Assembly: GCA_031308135.1 (NCBI GenBank)
Contig: JAHLJT010003656.1
Span: 73,550,984-73,614,983, forward strand
Length of the DNA: 64,000 nucleotides
Reading direction: 5' to 3'
From: Acheta domesticus
Taxonomy: Eukaryota > Arthropoda > Insecta > Orthoptera > Gryllidae
The notes below the pieces were generated by a model. That model worked only from the letters and a program-made list of their open reading frames with translations, did no database searches and was not told where the DNA came from. This document shows, piece by piece, positions 32,880 through 44,459 of the stretch. The stretch's first letter is position 1. Each line of letters opens with the position of its first letter. The position numbers and the translations under genes are program-made.

Positions 32880-34350
32880 TCGCGTCAACGTCATCTGTTC
32901 CGCAATTCACCGCGAAGCCCCGAATTTTCGGCAAAATAAACCATGGGCCTCCCACCGAGACATCTGCCCGCACGTCTGTCACGACCTCTCCCCCCCCCTC
33001 GGCCGGAGTGTTATTCCAGGCGGCCGCCCGCCCTCGCCTTCCAGGACGTTCCCACGAGCGACGCGAACCGCCCTGCGCCGCTCGCCCACTCCGCGCTCGC
33101 CTCATTGGGGGCGGAAGCGCGGGCGGGGGCGGGATGGTGTGGAGTGGGGAAGAAGCGAGGATGGAACAATCCGGGTGTGGGTACAAGTATCCGGGGGTGA
33201 TGAGAAAGAGGGTGAGGACGAAGCGTGAGAGGGTGAGAGGAAGCAAAGGCACGGGTGGGGACGGGGAAAGGGTGAAGCAGTGTGAAGCAGGTCCGGAAAT
33301 GACGGAGATGGGTTGTGGGAAGGGCAGGGAAAGGACGGAGAAGGGCGGGGAAGCTTAGGGAAAGACAGGACTAGGTGACGCAAGGTGGTGAAGGCTGGGA
33401 CAGGGTAGGGTAGGGTGTGGGAGGATGGGGAAGGGTGGGGCAGGGTAGGGCAGGGTGGGTGGGGTGGGATGGAGTAGAGCGGAGTAGGGTGTGGCAAGGC
33501 AGGACTGGGTGGGAAAGAGCACACGGGTCGGTGCTGGACAAAAGCGGGGCGGGTAGAGAAACTGAAGCAGTGGCGAGGACGGCTGATGCCGAAGAGGGAG
33601 GCTTGAGGGAAGTGAGAACGGGACCAGCCGGGCAAGGGCCGGATGCTTCATAGGATGATTACGGGAACGAAGGTTTGGACGAAATGCAATCGAAGGTCGA
33701 CGTTGAGACGGGGGAAATTGTGGGGGCAAGGTGGAGCAGGGTGAGACAAGGCGGGGCAGAGTGAGGCAAGGTGGGGCAAGGTGAGGCAAGGTGGGACCGG
33801 GTGAGGCAGGGTAGGGCAGGGTGGGATGAGGCTGGCTGGGGCAGGGTGGGACAGAGTAGAATAGGGTAAGGTGTGGGATGGTACGGAAGTGTGGGCAGGG
33901 TGGGGAAGGCTGGGCAAGGTGGGGAAGGGTGGACAAGGTGGGGAAGGGTGGGGAAGAGTGAGATAGGGTGAGGTAGGAGGTAGAGAAGAGAGGGTAGATT
34001 TAGGGAAAGCGGTGCGTTGTGGGTCTGGGCGAGAGCGGAGCGGGGCGAGAGCGGAGCGGGGCGAGAGCGGAGCGGGGCGAGAGCGGAGCGGGGCGAGAGC
34101 GGAGCGAGGCGGGATCGGAGCGGGGCGAGATTTGACGGAAATGTGATTTATATGGATCGTTGTTCGGCGGGGCGGGGCTGGGCTAGAGCGGAGCTGGGCT
34201 GTACCGTGTTGTGCTGGGCTGGATGAGGGTATGTCCAGGCAGAAGGTGGGGAAGGGCGGGGCTAGGCAGAACAGGGCAGGGCTGAGCGAGGCGAGACGGA
34301 TAAGACGGGAGAAGGGCGGGGTAGTGCTGGGCGGGAGCGGAAGTGGGGAG
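32880..34350. repeat. GC block with several short minisatellites
   Basis: 32880-33120 is CpG-rich and non-tandem and contains ATTGG next to GGGGCGG at about 33103-33113 (inverted CCAAT plus GC box order). 33400-33480 and 33715-33970 are arrays of a roughly 10-bp unit (GGTGGGGCAA / GGTGAGGCAA). About 34026-34130 holds six to seven copies of the 16-mer GGCGAGAGCGGAGCGG. The + strand is G-rich throughout; the overlapping frames are products of composition. Confidence 0.7.
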
Positions 34351-34359
34351 CAGGAACCA

Positions 34360-35185
34360 GGAAAACAGGATCACAAACTCCCCTTAGTAACTTTACGGAA
34401 AAAGGACATCGGAGGGCAAGAACGTATGAGAGTCTCTGGCATATCGATTTTCGATTATCTAACATTCCTCAAGCGACAGCAACTCTTTAAGTGTCATGAG
34501 TACACAAGTTACAAACCGCACATTTGAGAAAAAGTGTAGGGAGAATACAGATAACTGGTAATTAAAATTAAGGCAGTCAGATCTCCGCAAAGTGTGTTCT
34601 AAATTTTCAAAACTCACCTAACTTCTTCAATATCTGATTTGTAACAAGAAGTGTGAAGACTCACCTGAAACAAAAAGAAGGAACATTGTTTTTGGACGTT
34701 TAAAAATGGGATTCATAAAGCAAAAGTGCTTAATATATAAGTAACAGAAAATCAAGAGAAATTTTCAGGTTATAACATTCATACCGAAACAAAAGAGTTA
34801 AATGAATGGAATTCACAGACGAAAACGTTCATGAAATTGATAAATCCCTCACATTCATTACCAGAACAGCAATGTCCCGATTATCCGCGGGGGTATTACC
34901 CGCTTATCTCTCTATCCTCTCATGTTCCCCTTTTTTTACAATAATGTTTATAATAATTACATGCTGATGAATAAACATGAGTCACAAAACATAGAGGTGT
35001 TTCGTTGTGATAATCCAGTTTACCGTAATTGTGTTAATGACTTGCAAAAGTGTCAATGGTAGAAGAGAGGACCCACAAATTAAAGAATTTGGAAGGTTTG
35101 CGTGCCCCCAGAGGAACGAAAAGCAGGCGACAACGCACAGAGTGTGTTCCAAACGGCGCGTTGTTTGGAACATGTGAGTGACTGG
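34360..35185. other. AT-rich unique stretch, nothing recognised
   Basis: No element or gene can be supported. Confidence 0.5.
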
Positions 35186-35189
35186 GAAT

Positions 35190-35238
35190 ATGTGTGTGTA
35201 TGTGTGTGTGCACATGCGTGCGTGCGCGCGTGTGTGTT
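35190..35238 (+). repeat. (TG)n/(CG)n-rich microsatellite
   Basis: TGTGTGTGTATGTGTGTGTG followed by CACATGCGTGCGTGCGCGCG, a potential Z-DNA former. Confidence 0.9.
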
Positions 35239-35724
35239 TTAGGAGCAGCGTAGGCGTCAGGGGTCCCCAGATTCAACGCTCCAACAAACAGTTTTTCAAC
35301 TTGAACGACCTACTTATTTCAAGGCGCCAACACACGAGATAATACTCCGAAGGGGCTCGTTATGCATGTATGTTTACCAACATTCGTGTGAACACATTTT
35401 AGGAGAACTCCTATCAATGACGTACTAAACAATGTCGTTAAATTATACATTTTTTTACAAGCTATATTATTTTTTCGTAGTAAAGCGATCCCTACAAATT
35501 TTAGGCCGAGGGCAGATAGTAAATTGGGTGGGATCAGAAGTAAATGTTTTCAGTCATTCTGTATTGCAATTATAAATACAGCCTTTACAACAGAAAGTTC
35601 AGACATTTTGTGGATTCAACCCGTGGTCGAATCATCAATCAATCATCAATCTTGCTGAACTAAGAAGGGAATTTAACGAATTTATGAAGAATTACCAGGT
35701 TATACAATTTTCATTTTGAAGGAA

Positions 35725-35729
35725 GTGTG

Positions 35730-35762
<33 letters not shown>

Positions 35763-35770
35763 TGTGTTTG
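35725..35770 (+). repeat. (TG)n microsatellite
   Basis: About 22 TG units with two TTG interruptions. Confidence 0.95.
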
Positions 35771-35889
35771 TACATGTGCATGATATCGATACGTTAATTA
35801 GAGCACATCGTCATAATTCCTAATAAACCAAGAGATCGCAAGAATAACTACAGACGTTTGCTGGAAGGAGCTGCTGAAGAAGACGAGCC

Positions 35890-36180
35890 TACTCCAGGTT
35901 ACCAGCCTGAGCGTAACAAGAGGCGGCGTCGGATGCCGTTGGCGACCCCTGGGGAACACCAGGGCGAGGGGAAGAAGGGGAGGGGAGGCGCAGCCGCATG
36001 CAAACAATCGCCGCCTTCGTAAAGGACGCCGCGCGCGCAGCAAGATAAACAGCGCGGCGCCCCCGGCAGAGAGCGCCACCAGCAGCACGCCCCCGACCCC
36101 ACCTCCGCCCCCGACTGCGACTGCGACTGCGCGGCGAGCAGCCCCACCCGCCTTATGACAACCGGCCCGCGCGCAAGATT
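35890..36180 (-). other. CpG-rich patch with membrane-segment-like minus-strand frame
   Basis: A minus-strand frame open from beyond 36150 down to 35798 encodes, at about 36097-36038, VGGVLLVALSAGGAALFILL, followed at once by R/A/R-rich residues (RARRPLRRRR). That is the layout of a transmembrane helix with a cytoplasmic basic stop-transfer sequence. There is no ATG in front of it, only a GTG, and no clear splice sites, so it would have to be an internal exon. The same GC-rich DNA is open in a second frame (36147-35899), so chance is likely. Confidence 0.15.
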
Positions 36181-36790
36181 TTTTTTCTTTACTTTGAAGT
36201 AGCGAAACGATATAAATTAATAGAACACATGTGAATTATGTGTGTTATAACATTCGGAAAACTGTAACTATAATATACGAAATATTTCTATATGATGCTT
36301 GATTTATGTGCTTGATTCTGATGTGTTTGATTTATAACATTTTACGTCCAGGATCGGACCGGTAAATTAATTATTATTTTTTAAATATTTACATGTAATT
36401 TATTAATTATAAACCATTCTTAATAACAAATAGTATCAGTGTGGTTAATAACATTCGTAACTGTAACAATTAGTAACATTAGCACTGGCTCTAAGTGAGT
36501 GTGTTGATAATAATAAGAAAGCAGAAAACAATGATGTTTTATCGTTTTCTACAAATAATTTTATTGCGTTTGTAGAAATGATACAGTTAACATGAATTTT
36601 TTAATTTTTTTATTTTATGAAAGTTGATTGAACTAAAAATCGAAGTCGTCAAGTATTTGTCCTTTGGTTCCCCCCCCCCCATTTTCTTTCTGAGGTATCG
36701 GAACGCCGTTCCGTCACGTTCCACCAGAAATCAATCCCCGTTTATAAAAAATATAATTATAATATAGGCTAGTGACATCTTATCTATAGA
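36180..36790. other. AT-rich spacer with poly-C run
   Basis: A run of 11 C lies at 36670-36680. No element is recognised. Confidence 0.5.
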
Positions 36791-36794
36791 TAAA

Positions 36795-37253
36795 TAAACG
36801 GAAATGTGCAAACTCTGTCGCTTATAAAATTACTCGACCGATTTCGCTGAAATTTTCACACTTTGTTCGTATTAGTATGAGAATTATTTAAAGAGTGTTT
36901 TGAATTAAATCGAACATGTGGAGGCGCTGTTTTTCAAAAAATTAATCGACGAGGTGGGCCCTACGCCGTTCCCAGAGAACCTTGCTTGAAGTGCGATCTA
37001 AGGATATCTTCTTGAACTACGCGCCTCGCTTCCACTCATAATATCGAATAACATCAAAGTTGCGATCTAGAAAGCAGGAAGTCTGAATCAAATGCTGGTG
37101 GTGCACAACATTATTCGAATATTTGATTTCTAAAGAGGACTGAAACATTGTAAAGTGTTGTTAAAACGTAATTAATACTCAGTGAATACATTGATTTTCA
37201 ATTTGAATTAAATTTAATACACAGCAATGGCGATGCATCGCCGGTCCTGCTAG
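36795..37253 (+). mobile_element. Helitron-like non-autonomous element
   Basis: The 3' end has the Helitron layout: a perfect hairpin GGCGATGCATCGCC at 37229-37242, seven bases, then CTAG (37250-37253) followed by T. The 5' region contains AAACTCTGTCGCTTATAAAA and TACTCGACCGATTTCGCTGA, followed by AATTTTCACACTTTG, a type of 5' sequence seen in many animal non-autonomous Helitrons (from memory). It is too short to encode Rep/helicase. The exact 5' boundary is uncertain. Confidence 0.5.
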
Positions 37254-37259
37254 TACAAC

Positions 37260-39720
37260 TATCAGTACGTACAACCATATTATTTGGCGGGAATGACGGC
37301 CAGTTTGACTTGCTTCGCTCGCGCATTTCCAAGTCGACGGCAAACCTTAGACCTAAGCCTGGAAGTAAATTAAATTCTTCGTAAAAAAAAAGTCGTAGGT
37401 ATAACAACATCCACAATGTCCCAGAAATAACGACGCAAATTTCTAAGACCCTTGCGGACCTTACTTTAGGGGCGCTGGTACGCAAAATATTTCCTTGGCT
37501 CCGTTTTGATTTCCTGCTCTCTCGTGAAGGGCGTCGAGTCCCAAGGCGTCATCATACTTGTCAATTTGCACACCCTCCCTCGCTGTCTGTTTTTTCACTT
37601 CCACAACTCGTCACTGAACGCCCTTTCCCAAGGAGAATTTGATGAACGCCTTCACAGTCCAAAAGCGATTAAAAATGTGCGAGCTCTTTCGAAGATGCCA
37701 GAAGCAAACCACGTATTAAACTGTAAAATACAAATTATTATTTATTCTGTACAGACCTCTAATCAAAATTCATAATTCTAGGTTTTATGAACCTCAACAA
37801 TGACTGACTATTACCATACATAATTTAATGAGGACACTGTGGAAAGACCTTCGTGGAACTGCATTACGGTCAGCTTTATACGCTTACAAACTCTTCGCAG
37901 AAAGGAAACAAAGCAGCGTACATTAAAACACAATAGTGATTCTCTAGCATTAAAATATTAATATGAGCATCCCGTAGTTGGAGTGACGTAGCCGGAGTTT
38001 TTCTTTTTACAACTCGTTTGATGATTAATTTCCGTGGTCCTTTACAATGCGGAAGCTCTGAGAAGGTGTTCCATCTGCTCTGACGTTCATTGTACACTAA
38101 CTGAAATCCTAAATTGGCAATTCACTGTGCACAACATTTAAAAATATCAAAATCTGGATACATAAGCAAGTGGAATATTCCATTTGTTTTCTTCAAGATT
38201 TAATAAAACATTGCGGAAGATAAATCAAAACGAGTACGTTTTTACACACTTCAGAAGTTCTTATCTATGAATTTCTATTGAGTGTTATGGAGAAAATGAA
38301 AGTAGGTCGAATACTACTGTTTCCTATCACTTCCGCGTTCTTATTAAATAACTTGTTAAAAACTACACAAGAGCGGACAATGAGAACATATTAAAAGTAT
38401 TCAAACCGTACCTAGTTCAGCAAAACATTCCGATCGTAATAAAATGTTTGCATACAATATTTTTAAATTTACAGATTTACAGATTTTTAGGAGTTAATGT
38501 GACCTAGTAGATAATTGTCATATTGTAATTCTTCAAACCGAACAGTTTAATAAAAATTTGTTTTTCAAATCTTAAAAATTTGAGGACGCATTTGGCGAAC
38601 ATTATACTTTATCTTTTTTCGTAAATATAATGAATTTCATTTCCCTAGTGATAACTTTTTAAAATGTAACTATGAACTCTTTTAACATATATTGAAAAAT
38701 ACCAGTGTATTAATCAACTTTTCTTAATAAATTAATATCAAGAATAACAATAAACCAGAGTTTATTTCTTTAAGCAACTGAATTACATTACCCTTCTTAT
38801 TTTTATTAGGTTAGAGGTCATGGTAGTTGAAGTGGAGTGTTGGATAAGCTCTTGGGTACATATATCATTATCAGATTCAAGTAAATATGAAACTGACAAT
38901 TCTAAGACATTTCTGTCTAAAGTAATTCTGGCATTTATAATGCAAGACGACAAATGATTCTCACTGTAACCTACAATTGTAACGTGCACAGTGAAGTAAA
39001 GTAAAGTGAAACAATCAAGCATTGTTTTGTATAATTATCCAACATGCATTACGTTCACTCGCTAGAATATCATGCAACATACTCAATATTAACGCAACTC
39101 GACGCTGAATACGTATTACTTACAGCAGGAATACGTACAGCATATACTTTTAGTCAACTGTTTAGTATTATGCAAATTTTGAATAGTTTATTATTTCATA
39201 ATTCTACAAAATTTGTCATTTACCTATCTATTCCATTTAACAATATTTAGAAACTCAAAACAATAGATATATATGACTCGGAACTACTAATATACTCTTC
39301 TGACTTTTTGTAAAATGATTTGGAAAAGAAATGCTCTTGATATTACGTCAAGAATGAGTAAATGTTTCTTAATTACCTTTTCCTCTGTTTTGAGCGAATA
39401 GCGAGTGAATGAGGTGAGGGGAATAAACGAGAAGTATTCCTGGGTTATTGTACCGGGGAGGCTATGATGGAATCTGGGAGCTGAGGACAATCGAAACCTC
39501 CATCATGCCATAAAGAAATCCTGTGTCAAGAAGAAGATCCTGTGTCACGTACAAATCTTTCCCCAAAGCAGTAATTTATGTTAGCATATCAGACTACAAC
39601 TACCGGCGCGGTGTTGGGAAGGACCATCCGGGACACTGAACGTCTGTCCTGACCTATGTCTCGACAGCCTGCTACGGGCCTTGGCCGAATAGCGGTGACC
39701 CAGCCTCTCGGCCATGGGAT
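37260..39720. other. AT-rich stretch, nothing recognised
   Basis: About 2.4 kb without arrays, TIRs or a supported gene. The right edge (39590-39720) is less AT-rich and may be old repeat sequence next to the SINE. Confidence 0.5.
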
Positions 39721-39726
39721 AAGGGA

Positions 39727-40007
39727 TGATTGATTGTTCTTGATTCCGGGTGCGTCAACTACAAATAAATTAAAAAAAAAAAAAACAACACGCATTAGTT
39801 CCGTAAGTGTAGTGCATGTTCTTCGTCGGGAGGATCTTTCCTCGCTGGATGGCGAGATCCGGCGCCGACCTGCTGTCGACTAGCGGGGTTTCCAACAACC
39901 AGGTATCTACCACCAGCGGGGCTGCCTATCTACCGTCCCAGCCAGGAGAACCTCTCAGCTCCCAACCGGTCACCCGGTATGTGTGGTAGTGTAGTGCATG
40001 TTAGTGT

Positions 40008-40043
<36 letters not shown>

Positions 40044-40325
40044 GGGGGTGAGGATAGGACAATAAAGAGGAAGGGAAGATCGCGCGCGGTCCGTGGCCCG
40101 TTTGTTAGGGTACTGCTCCGGAATTTCCCTGGTGTTGATCGGAGAAACCACGGACAACTACCGATCAGAGCAGCCGGCCGCTAGAATTCTCCTCAATCAG
40201 CGATTCAATTTCACCTGGCTGACAAGTCAGTGTCGAAAATTCTGCCACCGTCGGGACACGAACCTAGGACCTCCCGGTCAGAGGGACTGCTGTGACATCA
40301 GTTGATGCACTGAGACATCTCTTCC
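39727..40325 (-). mobile_element. SINE-A, longest copy (-)
   Basis: Read on the minus strand it starts near 40325 with CGGAAGAGATGTCTCAGTGC (box A-like GTCTCAGTGC), ATCAACTGATGTCAC and GACCGGGAGGTCCTAGG. A box B GGTTCGTGTCCC and GGTGGCAGAATTTTCGACAC follow, then the full body, a (CA)16-type microsatellite (40011-40041), and GGTGACCGGTTGGGAGCTGA. The 3' part has TACCTGGTTGTTGGAAACCC and GGCGCCGGATCTCGCCATCC, ending CCGGAATCAAGAACAATCAA. An A/T-rich insertion of about 28 bp sits at 39763-39790. It serves as the family reference in this window. Confidence 0.85.
40011..40041 (+). repeat. (GT)n microsatellite inside SINE-A
   Basis: Fifteen to sixteen uninterrupted TG units at the same body position where other SINE-A copies have CA/TA-rich sequence. 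Confidence 0.9.
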
Positions 40326-40329
40326 GGTA

Positions 40330-40542
40330 TGGGATAAGGGGTTCGTTTGGTTAGCGCGAAGACATCCCATCACCGTATATAATGGTCTTCATTATCTTAA
40401 GGTGGGATTTCTCATCGTCACACAGCAATAGATACTGGGACATTTGTAAGGAAAGCTCACTAATTTACCCGGCTGGGAAACGAGCCCGGGGTGGCGCCGT
40501 AGAAAACAAGCACGCTAACCAAGAAGCCAAGTACTCGGGCAC
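40330..40542 (-). mobile_element. SINE-B copy (-), tRNA-like head at 40467-40542
   Basis: On the minus strand, GTGCCCGAGTACTTGGCTTC, TTGGTTAGCGTGCTTG, TTTTCTACGGCGCC and CCCGGGCTCGTTTCCCAGCC form a tRNA-like module (box A-like TTGGTTAGCG, box B-like GGGCTCGTTTCCC). It is related to 7178-7253. A less conserved body extends to about 40330, directly next to the head of SINE-A. Confidence 0.5.
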
Positions 40543-40549
40543 ACTGAAC

Positions 40550-40995
40550 GATTAGGGTTCAAAAATTGAATAAGCGAAAAAAAGTAACTTTCTAATAAAA
40601 AATGTCATGATACAATAAGTCTCAGTCAGATTTTACAATTTTTTTCAATTATTGCCAACCAACCAAGAATCCAAGAGATACAAAATTTTTGTATTAATAT
40701 TTAATCTTGTGTTGAAAAAAAATTGAATTCGCAAAATAATACAAGTATATTGTTTTACAAAGCAATCGATTTTCTGGACAGAGAGACCTTGAACTTATTT
40801 TCTTTCTCGGAGCCCGAAATTGTCTACCTTCGGCACTAAGTCACAACGCGCAATCTGTTTAGTCTTCCTGTGGTTCTGCGAGTGAAAAGGTTTGAGGAAT
40901 GCCGGGTCAAGTGGGTGACAGGAGATAAATGTTGCGTCGCAGGCAGTGTTTGCAGTTGGCGATCTCGTAGCTGCATCCCGTGGCTGCGCCCTGAG
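40550..40995. other. AT-rich spacer
   Basis: Nothing recognised. Confidence 0.5.
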
Positions 40996-40999
40996 TGAG

Positions 41000-42080
41000 C
41001 GATTCTCTCATTGCCGCTGTCAGCCGCCGACACCTCACGTCCCGACTGTTTGTAAATCGCACACCTCCTCGGCCAGGCGGCGGTGAGAGAGTAAGGGCTG
41101 GTGCAGGCGGCGCGGGTAAGGGGAGAGGAGGGGCAGGGGCGCGATGAGCGGGTACGTTGGCGGAAGATGGGCGGGTGCGCGCGGAGAGGAAGGGCAGGTG
41201 AACAGGAGGGGCGGGGGTGTTGGCATGGATGGGGGTATAGACGAGGAGACGGTGAGTGTGAGTGTGGGGATGGAGATGTGGGCGGTGGCGCGAGCGGACA
41301 CGAGTGCGAGCGCGAGGGCGGAGGCTGGGACGTGGGCTGGGGTAAGGTCGCGCTGCAGGGCGCGGGCGTATGCAGAGGTGGAGGCGCGGGCGTATGCGGG
41401 GACGGAGGTGCGGGCGGAGGGCGCGAGCGGGTGCGGGGGCGCGGGCGTGTGCGACGGGCGCGAGCGGATGCGGGTGCTGAGGGAGGGACGGGGGAAGGGC
41501 GCGCGCGGGTGTTTGGGGGGGTTGGGGAGGGGGCTGGCGGGGGAGGCAGAGAGGGCGGGGGGGTGTCGCAGGCGGGGGGGGGAGCCCGGGGCGAGGAAAT
41601 TGGCGGAGGAGGGGCCGCCGTGGAGGCGCGAGCGTGGGTGAGTGTGTGGGCGGATGTAGGGTTGAGGGTGAAGGCGGGGGCGTGTGCGGGGATGGTTGTG
41701 TGGGCATGAGAGGGGTTGAGGGCGGGGGATACGGGCGGTGGTGGGTGGGCATGCTCGCAAGCGGGGGGGGATGGGGGGCAGGGCATTGAGGAACGAGCCC
41801 CAAGGGCGTCGTGGCCGCGGGCAAGGGCGAGGGCCGCCCAGGGCCGAAGGGCCGAAGGGTCTCGCGCCTCGGGTTGCACGCGTGACAAATGCCCCGCGTG
41901 ACACTTCGTTGCCTCCACTGCGAGGCCACGCGCTGTCCCTCAAGATTTATCGAACTCTTCGGAGGAGACGCAACCTCCATCCCCCACACCGTCCCAGCAG
42001 GTCTAGCTAGCACAGTATGGTTTCACATGGACACTCAAATTCCAACATTGAGCGGCGGAAGCCCGTGGCAGGGGTGCCAC
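41000..42080. repeat. G-rich GC block
   Basis: 41050-41760 has a G-rich + strand with recurring GCGCGGGCGTATGCGGGGAC and GGCGCGAGCGGATGCGGG motifs (degenerate unit about 30 bp at 41350-41480) and GGGGGG runs at 41510-41585. 41760-42080 is CpG-rich and less repetitive. Three minus frames above 300 codons overlap one another and + frames of 202 and 165 codons, which marks them as artefacts. Confidence 0.7.
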
Positions 42081-42387
42081 GACATCACCCCTCCACGCAG
42101 TTGATCACCTCGCTACAAGTAGGTAGTCAAAGTCGCCCAGAACGCTTTTATGCTTTACACGTGAAATACGATAATGCGGGATTTAGATAAATTTAAGAAC
42201 GTTTGTTGTTATGTTTATTCATATTTTTTACTTTTACACCATAAATATCGGATAATGGCGGAGTTACTACCGATAGTTTCCTTTCCCGACGCTAGTTGCG
42301 CCGAGAAACTCGTGGCATGCCACGGTGCCATGAAGCATGCCACTGTCACTATTAAGAGTCCTTTAAAAGATTGGTGTTGCATACTGA

Positions 42388-42597
42388 AACAAAAACTCGA
42401 CCGCTCTCATAGATATTCATCTACGTCCGCACAATAAAATTGATTTTGAAGAGATAACCTTTGGAATAACCATACGTGCTCGCGTTCCATCTTTTGTGTA
42501 TCGAGTTGAAGACATCGAAAAACTGTATGGACAAGAGGGTAAAATGTTCAAACGGAGCCCTTTCCAGGTAGCTGTCTACCTGAAAAATAAACATTAA
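42388..42597 (+). CDS. Unrecognised 69-codon open frame, possible exon remnant
   Basis: The frame opens after a TGA at 42385-42387 and ends at TAA 42595-42597. Unlike most frames here it lies in AT-balanced DNA and has protein-like composition: it includes KIDFEEITFGITIRARVPSF and VYRVEDIEKLYGQEGKMF, with alternating charged and hydrophobic residues, and ends VYLKNKH. It has no ATG near its 5' end, so it would be an exon or a fossil. I do not recognise the family. The opposite strand is also open (42612-42421). Confidence 0.2.
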   Translation, partial: NKNSTALIDIHLRPHNKIDFEEITFGITIRARVPSFVYRVEDIEKLYGQEGKMFKRSPFQVAVYLKNKH

Positions 42598-42619
42598 GAA
42601 TTTTGTGTCCATTTTGTTT

Positions 42620-44455
42620 TCCCTTGTACGTTTGATTTCTTTATACTTTTAGAAATCAAATAATTTTAAAAAATCTTTTTCTCTATTTGTTTATAAATAA
42701 TTGACCCAAATGCAAGTTTTTACTTCAGACATAACTCTACAACAAATTGATATGTTTTGATAATTCTTCTTTAATTTAATCACAATACTGTATATTCTAG
42801 TGAATGAACATAGAATGGTCAAGGTACTGTGGAAACTATTGTCACGATTTGATTATTTGAGAAAAAATAATTGTTTATAAATTTATTCTGGACATTTCAG
42901 TTCATATTACTGAAACTTTCAGTGGTACATTAACTATTCTAGTTCATTTACTAGAGCAAATGACCCATGGCGCAAAAAGAATTATATCATTATAGTTTAT
43001 GATTTATGATGTTTGACATGTATGAAAGTGCTTAGAATTCCCAGTTCGGGAAAATGCATCTGAAGTTCACTCACTAAAGATATGACAGTCGCTTCGAAAA
43101 AAATATTTGTGCAAAGCTAAGAAATTTAGAAAGAAACTGTTTGGAGCATTTAAAAGAGAATAAAACAAAGCATACTACCTAATAAAATATAAAAAACACA
43201 CGAAATTTCACGTAGTTTCATTTCGATGTAGACCTTACCTACCTTAATTGCTTCTTCATTTTTCCATCGTCATGTGTCATCATCTCTCAGTCGTAATCAG
43301 TGCTCCTGCAAGGTTATGAAAGCTTGCAATCTTGTATCCCCGCCGCCCATAGATAGGACTCATACTCATAATGTAAAATACGTTAGAGAGACGGAAGCTA
43401 CAAATGAAGAAAACTCATTGCGATTCTTTCATATTCGCTGATTTTTAAGTAGGATAACCAACAATCGTTCTCACGTTGAAGAAATCGTTTGGTTCTTCAA
43501 TCACGATGGTTATTCAGATTGGTTGGAAATTAGAGCGGTGAAAAATGCAAAGATTCCACGCTGAAAACTGTAACACTCCTTCCTTGGCGCCATCTGATAA
43601 AAGATAGTCATTGGTAGATTGAAAATGTTGGTACTAAATCATTTATAGTTAGAAATAGAAGCATTTAACTACATTGTATTTTTTTCAAATAATATTAAAT
43701 GATACTCGATCACATTTTATGATTCATCGATGAAGTTCGGGGTTTTAATAGTATTTCTACAATAGTTTTGGTGAAGGGTACAACTGTAATTAATGAATTC
43801 AAACGAGAATATAAATGAGGGCATATACAGTATATTAGTTTTAAAGACATGAATAATGTGGAAAATGAACGGTGTGAGTCCAATATATCACTACAAAAGC
43901 GTACAGTCTATTTTGTCACCTGCTGTGTGATTTGTAGATAGCTCCTGCATATCAGTAGTAATATCTAATCGGCCTTTTTAGCTCATCGATAGCGTCCTAA
44001 TTTGTGTTTTATAACGACACAATACTTCGCTTAACATGAATATTATCGACAGGGAAGTCACATTTAAAAACATTACGTTTTTCTTCTTCTGCAGCGTTCG
44101 TCTCAATAACGTCTTTGTACATCATGAGTTGAAATTATAAGAGCGGCAGGGTACAAGATTACGTACGTACCTAATACAGTATTTCAGGAATACCAGTTGC
44201 AACTGAATTATGATGACAAACGACGCTGAAAATATGATGGAACAAATGAGGCTTCGACCCTTTTAGAATACCTTGCTCCCTTTATCAATTTTTCAGTTTC
44301 TTCAGATCGATTCAAAGGGGTTTTAAGTGAGAATACATAGTGTCACTGCTTATCCCAAGGGTTATCTGTTCATAGAAATAAGAAAATAAATGTTGTTTAG
44401 ACTTTCGAGGATTGGCCTATAGATTGTCAGTTTGGATCCCACGTACGACTGACAA
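42620..44455. other. AT-rich stretch, nothing recognised
   Basis: No tandem array, transposon end or supported gene in about 1.8 kb. Confidence 0.5.
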
Positions 44456-44459
44456 ATTA

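Noticed and set aside
40836..42013. Three minus-strand frames above 300 codons at 41-42 kb
   Set aside because: Mutually overlapping low-complexity frames in a G-rich block, without domains.
43587..43605. CTCF-like motif (GGCGCCATCTG)
   Set aside because: A partial match to a short degenerate motif, expected by chance; no supporting context.
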